NCBI GenBank assembly: GCA_020746995.1
Contig: JAGPXD010000003.1
Location: forward strand, 3,100,001 to 3,164,000
Direction: 5' to 3'
DNA length: 64,000 nucleotides
Source of the DNA: Plectosphaerella cucumerina
Lineage: Eukaryota > Ascomycota > Sordariomycetes > Glomerellales > Plectosphaerellaceae
Below, piece by piece: positions 9,668-20,401 of this stretch. Position 1 is the stretch's first letter, and each line of letters opens with the position of its first letter. Position numbers and translations under genes: made by a program. The notes beneath the pieces are model-generated. The model ran no database searches. It was not told the origin of the DNA and was given only the letters and a program-made list of their open reading frames with translations.

Positions 9668-11850
9668 TCAGGGCTTCTTTGGCGTCTCCTGCGCCTGGGT
9701 CGCGATCACACCCTCCTCGGCGGCGTCTACCACTTCGGTCCCATCCGCGTTGAACAGCGTCTCCTGGGCTGCAAATCGATGTTAGCAAACCTGGTTTTCC
9801 TCTAAGCAGTTCGATCGGACTCACCACTCCAGAGCTCGGCGTACAGCCCGCCGCGGTCGACCAGATCTCTATGCGTGCCCATTTCCGCGACGCTGCCCTC
9901 CTTGAGCACAATGATCAGGTCGGCGTCGAAAATGGTCCGCAGTCTGTGCGCCACAAAGACGCTTGTTCGGCTCTTCTCCCGCAGAATGCTGTTGATGTTG
10001 CCCATCAGCGCCTGCTCCGTATGCGTGTCCAGTGCGCTCGTCGCCTCGTCGAAGAAGAGCAGCGGCGGGTCTTTGAGAAGCAGCCTGCTGACCGCCAGCC
10101 TCTGCTTCTCGCCGCCCGAGATCATCATGCCGCGCTCGCCGACCTTGGTCTGGTAGCCGTCGGGGAAACCGGAGATGATGTCGTGGATGTGAGCACGCTG
10201 TGCCGCCGCGATGACCTTCTCCTTGGGCGCGGAGATGTCGCCGTACTGGATGTTGTGCTCGATCGTGTCGTTGAACAGGGGCGTGTCTTGCGGTACGACG
10301 CCGATGGACTTGCGGAGAGACTCTACGGTGACGGACTTGATGTCCTGGTCGTCGATGAGGATGCGGCCTGTCTGGGCGTCGTAGGACCGGAAGAGGAGCC
10401 GGAGGAGCGTCGACTTGCCGCAGCCGCTGGGGCCTACGACAGCCACCTTCTTCCCCGCCGGGATGGTCAGGGAGAGGTTCCTCAGGATGGGCCTGTCTGG
10501 GTGGTAACCAAAGGTCACGTTTTCAAACTTGATCTCGCCACCCTTGGACAGGGCCAGGGCCTTCGCGCCGGGCTCGTCCTTGATCTTGACGTTGACCTTT
10601 TGCAGGTTGAAGAGCGTCTCCATGTCGAGCAGCGACTGGCGCAGCTCGCGATAGACAGAGCCAAGGAAGTTGAGCGGCACCGACAGCTGGAACACGAGCT
10701 GGTTGACCATGACGAGGTCGCCAACGGTCAGCTTGCCGGTGGCGACGCCGCTGGCGGCCAGGTACATCATGGCCGTCAAGGCGGAGGAGAAGATGATGTT
10801 CTGCCCGCTGTTCAGGTAGGCCAGGGATGTGGCAACCTTGATGGAACTCTTCTCGTAGGCGCGCAGGGCGGCGTCGTAGCGGGCGACCTCGAACTTCTCG
10901 TTGTTGAAGTACTTGACGGCCTCGTAGTTGATCAGCGAGTCGACGGCCACCGTCGACGCCTTGTTGTCGGCGGCGTTGGCCTGCCTGCGGAACTTTGTTC
11001 GCCAAGCCGTCGTCCAGATGGTGAAGGCCGTGTAGGCGACCATTGTAAGGGTCGTAATAGCGGCGAATGATGCGCCGTACTGCCATGTCAGAATGCCGCA
11101 TACCATTGTGATCTCGAAGGCGATGGGCAGGATGTGGAAGACCATGCTCGTCAGCAGGAAGCTGATGCCCTTTGTACCTCGGTCGATGGCACGGGTCAGC
11201 CCGCCCGTCTGCTTGGACAGGTGGAAGCCAAGGTCGAGGCGGAGGAGGTGGTCGAAGACGTTGCACGCCACGTTGCGGATGGCCTTCTGCGCGACCGAGG
11301 CGAAGACAGCGTTCCGCAGCTCCTGGAACACGGTGGCACCGATGCGCGTTGCGCCGTAGGCCAGGATCATGCTGCCGGCCACAACGGCTGTGGTGCCCCC
11401 CGCCGCGCCAATGTCGACGTTCATGGCGTCGACGATGCTCTTGAAGTAGAAGGGCACCTGCACGTTCAGAACCTTGGCCCCGATGAGCAGGCTCACGGCC
11501 AGGCCCACGCGGACCTTCGTGCTGAGGTCGTTCTTCGGCCAGAGGTAGCGCGACATCTCCCGCATGATGGCCCAGTCGGCCTTGCGCTGTTCTTGGGTAG
11601 ACTTTTCGGGAAGCGCCATCGGGTCGGCGGCGGGCTTCTTCGCGAGCTTCGCTACCTCGGGCATCGTCTTGCTTGGTGGCGGCGGTGCTACGAGAGGGGT
11701 CTTCGGCTGCTCACGGAGCGTCGCGCCGGTCTGGAAGACGCGGCATGGCACTGCGGCAGAGGTTCGAGGGAGCCATGGCGAGCGGATGTGGTGTCGGTGG
11801 ATCGGCTGCGAGGTCGCCCGGGCGGCGGCGCAGAGGACTCGGGGAATCAT
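9668..11850 (-). CDS. ATM1: Mitochondrial ABC transporter Atm1 (Fe-S cluster export)
   Basis: Two exons (11850-9825, 9768-9668; intron 9769-9824) encode 708 aa. Atm1 is a half-size ABC exporter of the mitochondrial inner membrane that exports a glutathione-linked sulfur/iron-sulfur species for cytosolic Fe-S assembly. The first 60 or so residues are Arg/Ser-rich with no acidic cluster, fitting a mitochondrial presequence. The membrane domain (about residues 105-410) includes QTGGLTRAIDRGTKGISFLL and NYEAVKYFNNEKFE, both characteristic of the Atm1/ABCB7 subfamily. The nucleotide-binding domain has Walker A GPSGCGKST (about 472), the signature SGGEKQR (about 577), Walker B LLFFDEATSALD (about 596) and the H-loop VAHRL. 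Splicing replaces a short wrong tail with an acidic one ending TPKKP. The length matches the family. Confidence 0.93.
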
Positions 11851-12258
11851 GATCGGCTGAGGTGTGTCGAAGCTCGCATCATGCAGGGGCCGGGCTGCGA
11901 TGACGGGCTCGGCGATAGACGGCGGGGTAGCTCGGAGGCGATGTTGCGAGGGAGGGCAGGTATCTAGAGGTTGGTGGCATGCGTCTTGGGGGATGGCACG
12001 AGGGATGAGACGTCCTCAAGTCGTGTCTGGTCGGAGGAAAAGAGAAGAAAACTCCGGATCATCAAGGTTGTCGGTTCAAGGGGGGGTCAGAATGTCACGG
12101 ACGGTCACCGCGGCATTGTCGAGCTTCGGCGGCCCGATGATGCAATTAGCTAAGCTCGGACCCTGAGGCATTTGCACCACCATTGCCCAATCATCAGACA
12201 GCAGGTGCAAAATGTATCCACTTGTACGCCCAAGCCGATTGTTTTTTCATCAACATTT
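11851..12258. promoter_or_regulatory. Upstream region of ATM1, abutting tRNA-Ser(CGA)
   Basis: About 400 bp between the Atm1 start and the rightward tRNA gene. It must hold the Atm1 promoter. The tRNA has internal promoter boxes and needs little of this space. No gene is supported here. Confidence 0.5.
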
Positions 12259-12368
12259 GGCAAGGTGGCCGAGTGGTTAAGGCGATAGACTCGAATTATC
12301 CTGGTTCTCCAGGTGCATCCGGCTATCTATTGGGTTCGCCCGCGTAGGTTCAAATCCTGCCCTTGTCG
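12259..12368 (+). tRNA. tRNA-Ser(CGA) with 29-nt intron
   Basis: The acceptor strand GGCAAGG (12259-12265) pairs with CCTTGTC (12361-12367), and base 12368 is the discriminator. The D-arm box GGCCGAGTGGTTAAGGC (A box) and the T-arm GTAGGTTCAAATCCTGC (B box) are intact. The anticodon stem ATAGA pairs with TCTAT (12326-12330). CGA is at 12292-12294 and is followed by A37, then a 29-nt intron (12296-12324) in the standard eukaryotic position. The long variable arm (TGGGTTCGCCCGC) marks a class II serine tRNA. It decodes UCG. Confidence 0.93.
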
Positions 12369-13232
12369 TGTCTCTACACACAAACCCAGCTCAGCTGGCT
12401 CTCATTTTTCATTTTGCACTTTTCCAAGTCCTGCGCAGGGCAGCATCAACGGTTTCAAACATTCTTTGTGCAGACTGTCAGCAGATCTGACTGGCTGACT
12501 AACTGGTGCCTCCATGTCAACTAACATGCAAAGAAAGGACCGCAGGGATTTCTTGCCGCCGAAACCAGCTGATCTGTCCCATCGGGCTTCATCCTCAACG
12601 TCCAGGAGCCCAGTCCAGGCGCTTTCACCTCATCCTTCTCTCGCCTATGTACGCAACAAGAAATTACTAGCTCAGCCAGGCCAAAGGTGATGAAGCCTGC
12701 TACAAGTGAGAGTAATGAATTCGCATGCCTGTGGATGCTCAGTCGGAGTCAAGCAACAACTACAACGGCCCTGCGCTCTTCAACATCACGAGTCTTGCAG
12801 CACCGCCTACTCAACCGACTATACCTGCGACAGCGTCCTGGTAGTAATCACAGTAATCGTACTCATGTTTCGACAAAGCCACTGGTGGAATCACGGCATT
12901 GTACATAAGTAGGTCGCAATTGGACGAAGATCTGTAATCTTAGGTTGGCGCTCTTTGTTCTACTTTTTTTCGGGGTGCAAGCTGTTGTCCAAAGTAGATT
13001 TGCTTCCAGCCTTCTTGTACACTTGTGGCACCAGCCACACAGACCCGAAGGCCGGGGGTGGCAGTAATCGCATGTCATGCCTGAGGTCTGCTAGAGAGAA
13101 GACAAGTCAACTTGATGATACTAACGAGCAAGTTTGGCGAGAATGGGGTGTCAAGAATCCACATACTTGGGTGAACTATGCCAGACACTGGCCAGTATCG
13201 CGTGATCTGCCCCCGCCTCATCATGACAGAGT
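12369..13232. other. Intergenic, no supported gene
   Basis: About 860 bp after the tRNA, less GC-rich than the genes around it. Short frames on both strands lack coding character. A T-run shortly after the tRNA may serve RNA polymerase III termination, but I see no single decisive site. Confidence 0.4.
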
Positions 13233-13705
13233 CTAACGACCGCGGGATTGGCCAATGACCATTATCATCATAAGCAGGAAGCAGGTGCTCAGAAGGATAG
13301 AAAGAGCTCTTAGGACGATCGGCCATTTGTCCTGGGTGTTGACATAGATGAGCACGTCGTTCATCTTCGCCAACTTCTCCGCGAAATTCTCTGGGAGACT
13401 GTTGGCAGTGTGTGCAACCAGCATGAATGCTTGTGAATCGGGTGCGGCACGGCGGTAACTGCTGAACATGATGCCGATCAATTTGAACACTATGTCGAAA
13501 ACGTTAGGCCTTACTAGACTGGGCACTGGGGATAATAAGAAGCTAGAAGTTGCGTACCGCTTTGCATGGCAGCTACCCAAGCTGCGATACCGGAGAGTAT
13601 CGATACCTGTTTTGAGAATAGAGGGTAACGAGACTCAGTGAGAGACGCGATGCGGGAAAATGCAATGCTGCTAAGGCCGAAAGGGCTGAAGATGGCGGAC
13701 GCCAT
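13233..13705 (-). CDS. Small predicted membrane protein, unknown function
   Basis: Two exons (13705-13558, 13513-13233; 44-nt intron 13514-13557) would encode 142 aa. The intron must end at the second AG, because using the first gives an immediate stop; the joined phase is exact. The start has an in-frame stop just upstream. Hydrophobic segments are VSILSGIAAWVAA, VFDIVFKLIGIMF and a strong C-terminal one (ALSILLSTCFLLMMIMVIG), so two or three membrane passes are likely. No family is recognised. The gene sits alone in a gene-poor stretch, and the short intron and lack of homology keep confidence low. Confidence 0.4.
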
Positions 13706-14470
13706 CGTGACCGTCCGGATTCACCGTGGAGAAACTAGAGGGGAGACTCGTGGAGCGGGATACTTGGGTTGTTGGTGTTCCCAGTGGTGAAAATATCAGA
13801 CCTGTTGTGTTGCCGGGTTGGTGCTGGGAGGTCACAGCCAGTTCGGGGGGGGAGGGTTTTGGAAACTCGCTTCAGGAGTATTCACTACCAGATTTATTCT
13901 GTTAACACAGCACGTGGCAGCTCACCCAATTCACTGCAACACTCGGTTGAGGTAAGTGCAAGGACGGGTCCCGAGAACATTGAAGCCAAAGACTTCATGC
14001 AGCGTCAGTAGGTAGGTACCCAGGGAATGAATGCCACATCCGTCACCGACCGAGCTACAGTGAACTGGAAGAAATTCTGAGTTGGCTGCGCGTTCTTCTG
14101 TATGGCAGAAAATGGCCAAGCAGCAGCGATTCTAGCTGTGATTTGACGGAGACGTCACATTTTGGGCATCAAAGGAACATTGAGACAAGGACTCATGGTA
14201 GGTGTATTGACTCCCGCGTCCGTCACAATGAGCCAGGAGCCTGGTCACTGGACTACCATATACCTCATCGAATCAGTGTTCTCAGTCCTTCTCCACGCAC
14301 TTGTGTTACTTGTACAAGCTGCTTTCGAGTCCAAAGATCGAGGGCAGAAGCATGCTATGATGCTTGGCTGTCGTGCTTCAGGCTTGAACTGGCCAATGGA
14401 GAGATTAGTTACCACGGAAAACAATGCAAGGATATAGACAGCTTCCGTACCTCCGCGGAGTGTGTTCCCA
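13706..14470. other. Intergenic, no supported gene
   Basis: Contains a hydrophobic 91-codon frame on the + strand (14162-14437; segment IYLIESVFSVLLHALVLLV) that could be membrane-like but has no other support. Otherwise I see no gene. It should include the promoter of the small membrane-protein gene. Confidence 0.35.
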
Positions 14471-14966
14471 TCAGGTAGCATTCTTCTCATTCGTATGCGA
14501 AAACAGAAGGCCGCCAAAAAGCGAACCGGCACCAGGCGCCGTCTGGGAAACCGCGCTTCTAGTCGCCAGCTGCTGATTGACGATGACTGTGTTCATTGGC
14601 GTGATGTTTTCCTCAGAAAAGCTTCGGACATCTCAGATACGTTTGCCGCCGCAACAAACACGCTTGGACGTTTGGCCCGGTTTGAGCGGAGAGCAGCAAT
14701 GTCGATGTCTGCCTGGCGAGCGTCCTGGCGCCAAAGGGTTCTTCCTTGTCTTCTATAATGATGATCAGGCGTTGATCTACTAGATTAGGGTGGAACGAGA
14801 AGGCAGGATCAAGCTTACAATCAAGTGCCCGAGCGGCTAGAGAGATAGCAAGGCAAAGGCCTTGTATGCGGATTGCGAACCTAGGGTAGGGGGGACGCAT
14901 TGAAAAGAGTAGGAAGATGGACACAAAGTTGCAGCCTTGGAGGAGCATCCTTTTGAAGCCGGACAT
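14471..14966 (-). pseudogene. Possible decayed relative of the 13.2-kb small membrane-protein gene
   Basis: A frame starting at ATG 14966 gives a hydrophobic start (NFVSIFLLFSM) and then RPPYPRFAIRIQGL. This lines up loosely with SRYPLFSKQVSIL of the intact gene. Both continue to a phase-1 GTA donor at the same point, followed by a CTAG acceptor. Further on, the pattern E-x-F-x2-K-x3-M-N-x-V and V-N-x-Q is shared, but here it is spread over different frames, so at least two frame breaks would be needed. Residue identity is low. This may be coincidence, and I offer it as a weak call. Confidence 0.2.
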
Positions 14967-16632
14967 TGTGGCGATGTCAGCGTGAATCGGAGTAAACTCT
15001 TGTGGGAGGGATTGCAGGTGTGTCGAAGCACCAAGTTCAGCTGGATGTGCGGGATGAGAGGTTTTCGTTGGTCACAGTCATGGTTGAAGAGAGGCCCTTG
15101 GAAAGGAGGCCCAGCTGCTGCTACTTGGACGCCAAAACTGGCCATGCACAACGTGGCGGCACGTGACGTTCGACGCAATTCACTGGGTGGCCCCGGGGCA
15201 CCAGAGAAAGTGCATTGAAAGGCAGGAAGCCCAAGTGAGCGCATAGGCCATTGCTGTGGTGTCCAGGTGGTTGACCACGATAAGAGAGGGGCTCTCTCGA
15301 CACGTTCCAGAGTTCTCGGGGCTCACCCCTCCCATGTATCAGACAGCAATCTCTGCCACCGCACCGACTGCTCTGGCAGCAAGGTCATGAACCAGCAGCA
15401 AGGCGTCTTCCCTGGTCTGGCAAGTTCGAGGGTGTCCACCGAAACATGCTCGCCAGCAAAAGGTGCGACATGCGGACCATCCAGACAGCACCATCCTCAA
15501 ATCCACTGATTTTGAGTAGCTCGAAACGAGCACCGGTATATCTGGAACGTCAGACGTGGTGCAGACATGCATTGTTTCCGGTCTGTCTCCCGAGCCTCAG
15601 CATGTGTATCTCAACGCTACATGACAAGACACAGATGACGACACCAGCAGCACGGACAAGATGGCACAGAGACAGAGGCAGCCGTCGATGATACCAACTA
15701 AGGATACAAGGATTGTGTGTCTTACACATATCGCTGGAAAATCATCATATCAGATGGAGAGAGACGGCTCTTGGCCGAGGCAACGGTTCATTCGGGGTCG
15801 AGGTAAGAGCGAAAAGCAAGGCAAGCACGGTAATAGTTCTAGACCTGGATATCGGGATTCATGAGCATGGACTACTCTCGAGATCAGCCTTTAAACGGGC
15901 AGTTGAAATCATGGGCCTGAAAGACACTAATCGCCCACAAGGGAAGGGCCGCTCCCCTCCCGGGCACCCGGACGGATCGGAAGGCCTCCGCGAGGGGCCA
16001 ACTGCGGTTGTGGAGAGCCCGGCAAGGGTCATGGCTAATGTGAGTGTCGTCATTCGATGCATCATACTGTTCCCTGAAGAACAGAGGGGGGCGCTAGACC
16101 CCTTTACTGCCCCCCTCCGCTGCAACACCCCTGGACGTCTCCGCCGGGGGTGAAAAGTCCAGGGAGCCGAGGAAGCCCGTAGACACTGATTGGAGGGCCC
16201 TGGCCGCTTCCAGCTGCGTGGCCGGCAGTGGTTCGCGTGAGATACCAAAGTCCCCGTTTGAGCCCGTTGGTGATCGCTAGGTCTGGTGGCAACCTCTTCT
16301 CTTCCTTTCCTCCTTCCGTGCTTGTTCCGAGGCCCCTCTCGCCATGGATGGTTTGATGCAGGTGAGTGGCGGTGGTACACCTAAGCAGGGTATGGGTCGA
16401 CTTGGCTGCGTAATTCTTCAGGGGGGGCTGCATGACGATAGATATCCGGACCAACACGTGAAGAAGCCCACGCTGCCCACCCCACAACTCATGGTGGTGT
16501 ACGGTGTACGGCACGGTTTTCATTTAGTACCGGCTCGACCCAGCTCGGTGAGGGGAACTGCTTCCCTTTCCTGCCTGTTCTGGTTGTGTCTCCCCTTTCG
16601 CAACTTTCCCTGCCACAGAAGGTCGGTTCATC
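14967..16632. other. Intergenic, no supported gene
   Basis: About 1.7 kb ahead of the P450. Open frames are short and lack coding features. The last few hundred bases should contain the P450 promoter and leader. No repeat or mobile-element end is visible. Confidence 0.45.
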
Positions 16633-18388
16633 ATGCTTCTGGGCAAACTGGTAGAGGTGGTCTCCCTCGCGGGCTGGGCCACCGTGCTCTCGACATTGGT
16701 GGCCACTTACGTCTCCGGCGTGGTCATCTATAGGCTCTACTTCCACCCGCTCGCCAAGTACCCCGGCCCTTTCTGGGCAAAGATCTCAGGCTTCCCTGCG
16801 CACTACCACACGCAGAAGCGTAACCGACACATCTGGCTCCATTCCCTGCAGGAGAAGTACGGTATGTAGACAGCAGCCAGAGAGTAGCCAGCCACCCATC
16901 CGCCGCGATTCCGGATCCTGATCTTCGTAGGACCAACATTCCGCTACACTCCCAACAGCGTCCTGTTCAACACTCCCTCCGGGTACCAGCAGATCTTCAA
17001 CCCCAAGGCCAACGTCGGCAAGTCAGAGTACTACGAGACATACGTTCGCACTCCCGGAGCCTTTACCACCTGGAATGCCACGTCCAAGGATATTCACGCC
17101 CGCAAGCGCCGTGTCCTCACCAACTGCTTCTCCGACAAGGCCATCCGCAATGCCGAGCCGTACATCCACCAGAACCTTGACCGTTGGTGCGGGCTTCTGC
17201 AGGACGAGATCGACAAAAATGGCGGCGAGTGGACACAGTCTCTCAACATGGCCGACTGGTCGAACAACCTGATCTTTGACATTCTTGGTGACCTCTGCTT
17301 CGGCAAGTCCTTTGACATGAAGGAGCCCGGTAGTGAGCTGCGCTTCGTACCTGAGCTCATGGCCACCTTCTTGTGCGTCATGCACCCGGTAAGTACAGAG
17401 CGATCACCTTGTTCGAACGAACAAGTTCCTTATCAGATGACAGATTGCTTTCTCTCCATTCGCACCCCTCTGGATCTGGCTGAAGCCGAGGGGTCTGGAT
17501 GCCCTCCTCGCCGCCACTGCTCCCCCCGCGCTGGCCAATTGGGGTGGCTTTGTCGCCAAGTGCTTCGAAGACCGCACAAAGGTCGAGGAAGACCTCAAGA
17601 AGAACCCCAGACCCGAGTCGGAGATACGCAAAGACTTCTTCCACTATCTCTTCGGCGCCATCGACCCCGAGACCGGCAAGCCAGGCTACACTCTACCCGA
17701 GCTCGCTGGCGAGACAGAGATGATGCTCGTCGCCGGCAGCGACACGACATCCATCACGACAGCAGCCGCCATCTTCTATCTCGTCCGTAACCCCGACGTG
17801 CAGTCCCGTCTCGCCACCGAGCTGCGCGGCATGTTCGACGGCCCCGAGGACATCAAGGCTGGTCCTCGGCTGCAAAACGACTGCAAGTACCTGCAGGCTT
17901 TCATCAAAGAGGTCCTACGTGTTTCTTCGCCCGCGCCCGCCGAGATGGGTCGGGTTGTGCTCAAGGGCGGCACCGTCGTCGAGGGTGATTATCTGCCCGA
18001 GGGCATCAAAGCCAGCACTTCCGCCTACTGCATGCACCACAGTCCGGAGCTGTACGAGAAGCCCTTCGAGTTCCGCCCGGAGCGCTGGATCGTTGGTGAG
18101 AAGGACAGCACCGCCGAGACTGTTGCCCGCGCTGAGAGCGGCTACATGCCCTTTTCCACGGGACCGCGTGGCTGTATTGGGAAGAACCTGGCGTATCTGG
18201 AGATGAGCTTGGTTGTTGGCAAGCTGGTGCACGGGTTTGAGTTAAAGCAAGACCCGAAGAGCAACAACCTGGGCGGTGGACGTCCGGATATGGAGGAGGG
18301 TCGTCAGGATCCGGAGCAGTATCAACTGTACGAGATCTTCGCGGCCATGCGTGATGGCCCGATGGTGCAGCTGAAGAGGAGGGACTAA
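16633..18388 (+). CDS. Cytochrome P450 monooxygenase (benzoate 4-monooxygenase/isotrichodermin hydroxylase-like group)
   Basis: Three exons (16633-16861, 16931-17388, 17444-18388) give 543 aa, a normal microsomal P450 length. An N-terminal membrane anchor (about residues 8-37) is followed by YRLYFHPLAKYPGPFWAKIS, the proline-rich hinge common in fungal P450s. The I-helix oxygen-activation motif AGSDTT is at about 326-331, the K-helix ExxR is EVLR, and the PERW motif (FRPERWI) follows. The heme-binding loop FSTGPRGCIG has Cys about 473 as the iron ligand. All three catalytic signatures are intact, so the enzyme should be functional at the ER membrane with a cytochrome P450 reductase. Overall pattern fits fungal families that hydroxylate aromatic or terpenoid substrates, but the substrate cannot be read from sequence. 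A SnoaL-like gene lies 395 bp downstream on the same strand. Confidence 0.93.
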
Positions 18389-18783
18389 ACGGGTGAGCTT
18401 TCAGAGGGGGTTGATTGAGGGACATTCGTGCTCGAAACCCGTCGGGAGGGGGCTTGTATTCTCTTGATGCCGAAGGTGCTGGCGATACCAAAATGTCTAC
18501 AGCTGTTCCCACGCGTGGAGTTCTAGAGCAACCACCACACCCGACATCACAGCCAGGGTTCCCGCTGGTTCGGCTGACATAACCCCGAGTAACCCCTCTT
18601 CCAGGCACTGGATCTGGACAATAAGAAGCGGGCAAACCCCGCCCTGACCGCTGGCTGCGGCACCATTCATCTTGTACACGTTGAGCCTACATACCTTCAA
18701 CCGCTACAACTGCTTCATCGCCTTCACGGAGACTCTATTCACTTTGCTACATTGACCGAACCCTGGCAACCCCGTCCTCCAAG
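18389..18783. other. Spacer between P450 and SnoaL-like gene
   Basis: About 395 bp holding the P450 3' region and the promoter of the next gene. No coding signal is seen. Confidence 0.5.
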
Positions 18784-19236
18784 ATGGCACCCTCCTCCCA
18801 GCTTCTGGCAGCCGTCCAGGCCTTCTTCGACGCACTGGCAACATTTGATCCTGAACAGATCTCCGCCACTCTCTCCGAAAACTTCACACACACCTTAGCC
18901 CCGAGCAATCTTGCCAGAAGCGTGGGAATCATGGGCCCAATGGGTGGCGACGCCCTCGCCCAAGGGGCCTCGCAGCAGAAAGCCATCTGTCCCGATTGGA
19001 TTTTCAAGGTCAAGGAAGCCTGGCCGAACGAGGCGACCAATGTCATCACGGTGTGGGCCGTGGCCGAGGGATCTCTCAGCGGGAAAGTCGCCAAAGCTGA
19101 AGCCGATGCCGGCAACTCCGATGCAGCCTTCTATCGCGAGTACATGTTCGTCGTGACGGTGGATGCGGCGAACAAGGTCGAAAGGGTGGTCGAGTTTGTC
19201 GACACTGAGTCGATCAAGAGGCTGGGAATGGCTTAG
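18784..19236 (+). CDS. SnoaL-like/NTF2-fold protein
   Basis: A single-exon frame of 150 aa from ATG 18784. The start helix (SSQLLAAVQAFFDALATFDP) is followed by a polar segment, a GPMGGDAL turn, and beta-rich stretches (ATNVITVWAVAEGSL; FYREYMFVVTVD) ending in VVEFVDTESIKRLGM. This order of one or two helices followed by a curved sheet, with ..VVEFVDT..IKRL at the end, is typical of fungal SnoaL-like proteins of the NTF2 fold. Some act as cyclases, dehydratases or isomerases in secondary metabolism; many have unknown roles. The nearby P450 makes a metabolic role plausible but unproven. No signal peptide. Confidence 0.7.
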   Translation: MAPSSQLLAAVQAFFDALATFDPEQISATLSENFTHTLAPSNLARSVGIMGPMGGDALAQGASQQKAICPDWIFKVKEAWPNEATNVITVWAVAEGSLSGKVAKAEADAGNSDAAFYREYMFVVTVDAANKVERVVEFVDTESIKRLGMA

Positions 19237-19753
19237 AAGAGAAGATCAACGACGTTTGAAACTTAGGGGAGGGGCGAAGTCGATGTGGTCCGCGGATACT
19301 GGTTCTGAGCACTTTAATCCTTTATGCATCACCGAGAGAAGCGGCACGGCCTGGAGTAAGGAACCCGGAAATCAAGCTCAACTTACATAATGCTGCTGCC
19401 GCTCCACGCTGCTGTCATGGCATACAGGCACATTTGTCGTCAATATCGGTCTCATGTTGTTGCCAGGGGGTTGAGTCGCGCGCAGTCGCCCGAATGAGAA
19501 ATCGGGATTAACCACTGGCCTAACGCCGGAATTAAACCTTCCAAACAAAGCAGGTAGTGTAAGAGCTTAGAAACACTGACTAATGTCGTACATGAAGGAT
19601 ATGCGGGGTATCAAGATCCGGGGTTGCCGACGTACCAGAAGTCACAGGCTGAGGTGCTACAAGACCCCGACATGTAGATGCAGACGTGTAGTTTGAACCC
19701 AACCTTCCTACACCGGCCTCCCAGAGCATCTTCTCAAAACGTAAAACGACATC
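19237..19753. other. Intergenic, no supported gene
   Basis: About 520 bp, less GC-rich, between two rightward genes. No coding pattern is visible. It should include the promoter of the next gene. Confidence 0.45.
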
Positions 19754-20272
19754 ATGTCCGAAGCCATTCCCATCATCCTTTGCGGCGCGAGAGAATCCAT
19801 TGGTGCCGGCGTCATCGCTGGATTGAAGCCAGAATATGAGGGTACATGACATTGGCTCGCGACAATCTGTTCACTGCCAGTGGCTAAATGGTGGACAGTC
19901 GTACACTTCATCCTCAATCGCGAGCCGAGCATCGCCGAGATCCCTCTTGTCGCGCGGGGTCAGAAGCCCGCCACGAGCAGCAGCAGTCTCGGCACTGGTA
20001 ACTTCTCAAAGGATCGCCCTCCGGTGGCCGTCATTACGGGAGGTGCCTACTCGGAAGGATATGATGAGTTCCGCGCCGAGGTTGAGAAGCAGTTTGACGG
20101 ACCTGGCGGCTCCGGGCTTATCTGGCTGAGGCAGGACGGCAACAAGCCCGCGCCGACGGTCGGGACGCCCGAGTATGGCAACGTCATGGTCGAGAGGCTG
20201 AGGGAGCAGCTGGACGCTCTGAAGGAAAAGGGCGTGTTTGGGTCTGGAAAGAGCGGGGTGTACTGGTATTAA
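19754..20272 (+). CDS. Conserved-looking fungal protein of unknown function
   Basis: Two exons (19754-19841, 19899-20272; intron 19842-19898 with a CTAA-like branch site) give 153 aa. The start MSEAIPIILCGARESIGAGV is a hydrophobic strand followed by a Gly-rich turn and reads like a small Rossmann-type edge (I-I-L-C-G-A-R-x-S-I-G). The next segment is VVHFILNREPSIAEIP, and the body ends with a charged helix (ERLREQLDALKEKGVFG). I recognise the overall style from ascomycete proteins without assigned function. The glycine pattern is suggestive of nucleotide or sugar-phosphate binding but is not a canonical GxGxxG. Confidence 0.65.
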
Positions 20273-20401
20273 CTAGCTCGAGATGTTGTTGCAAAGTGCG
20301 ACAGCATTGATGCTTCAAACCCCCAAATCTCTCGCTCATCTCTCTAGCTTCCCATTGCTTCATCAGCCTGTAAATGTCAGCATCTGTCTCATCGAAACAC
20401 T

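Noticed and set aside
9871..11070. 399-codon open frame antisense to ATM1
   Set aside because: Shadow of the ABC transporter coding strand; no motif and no independent start context.
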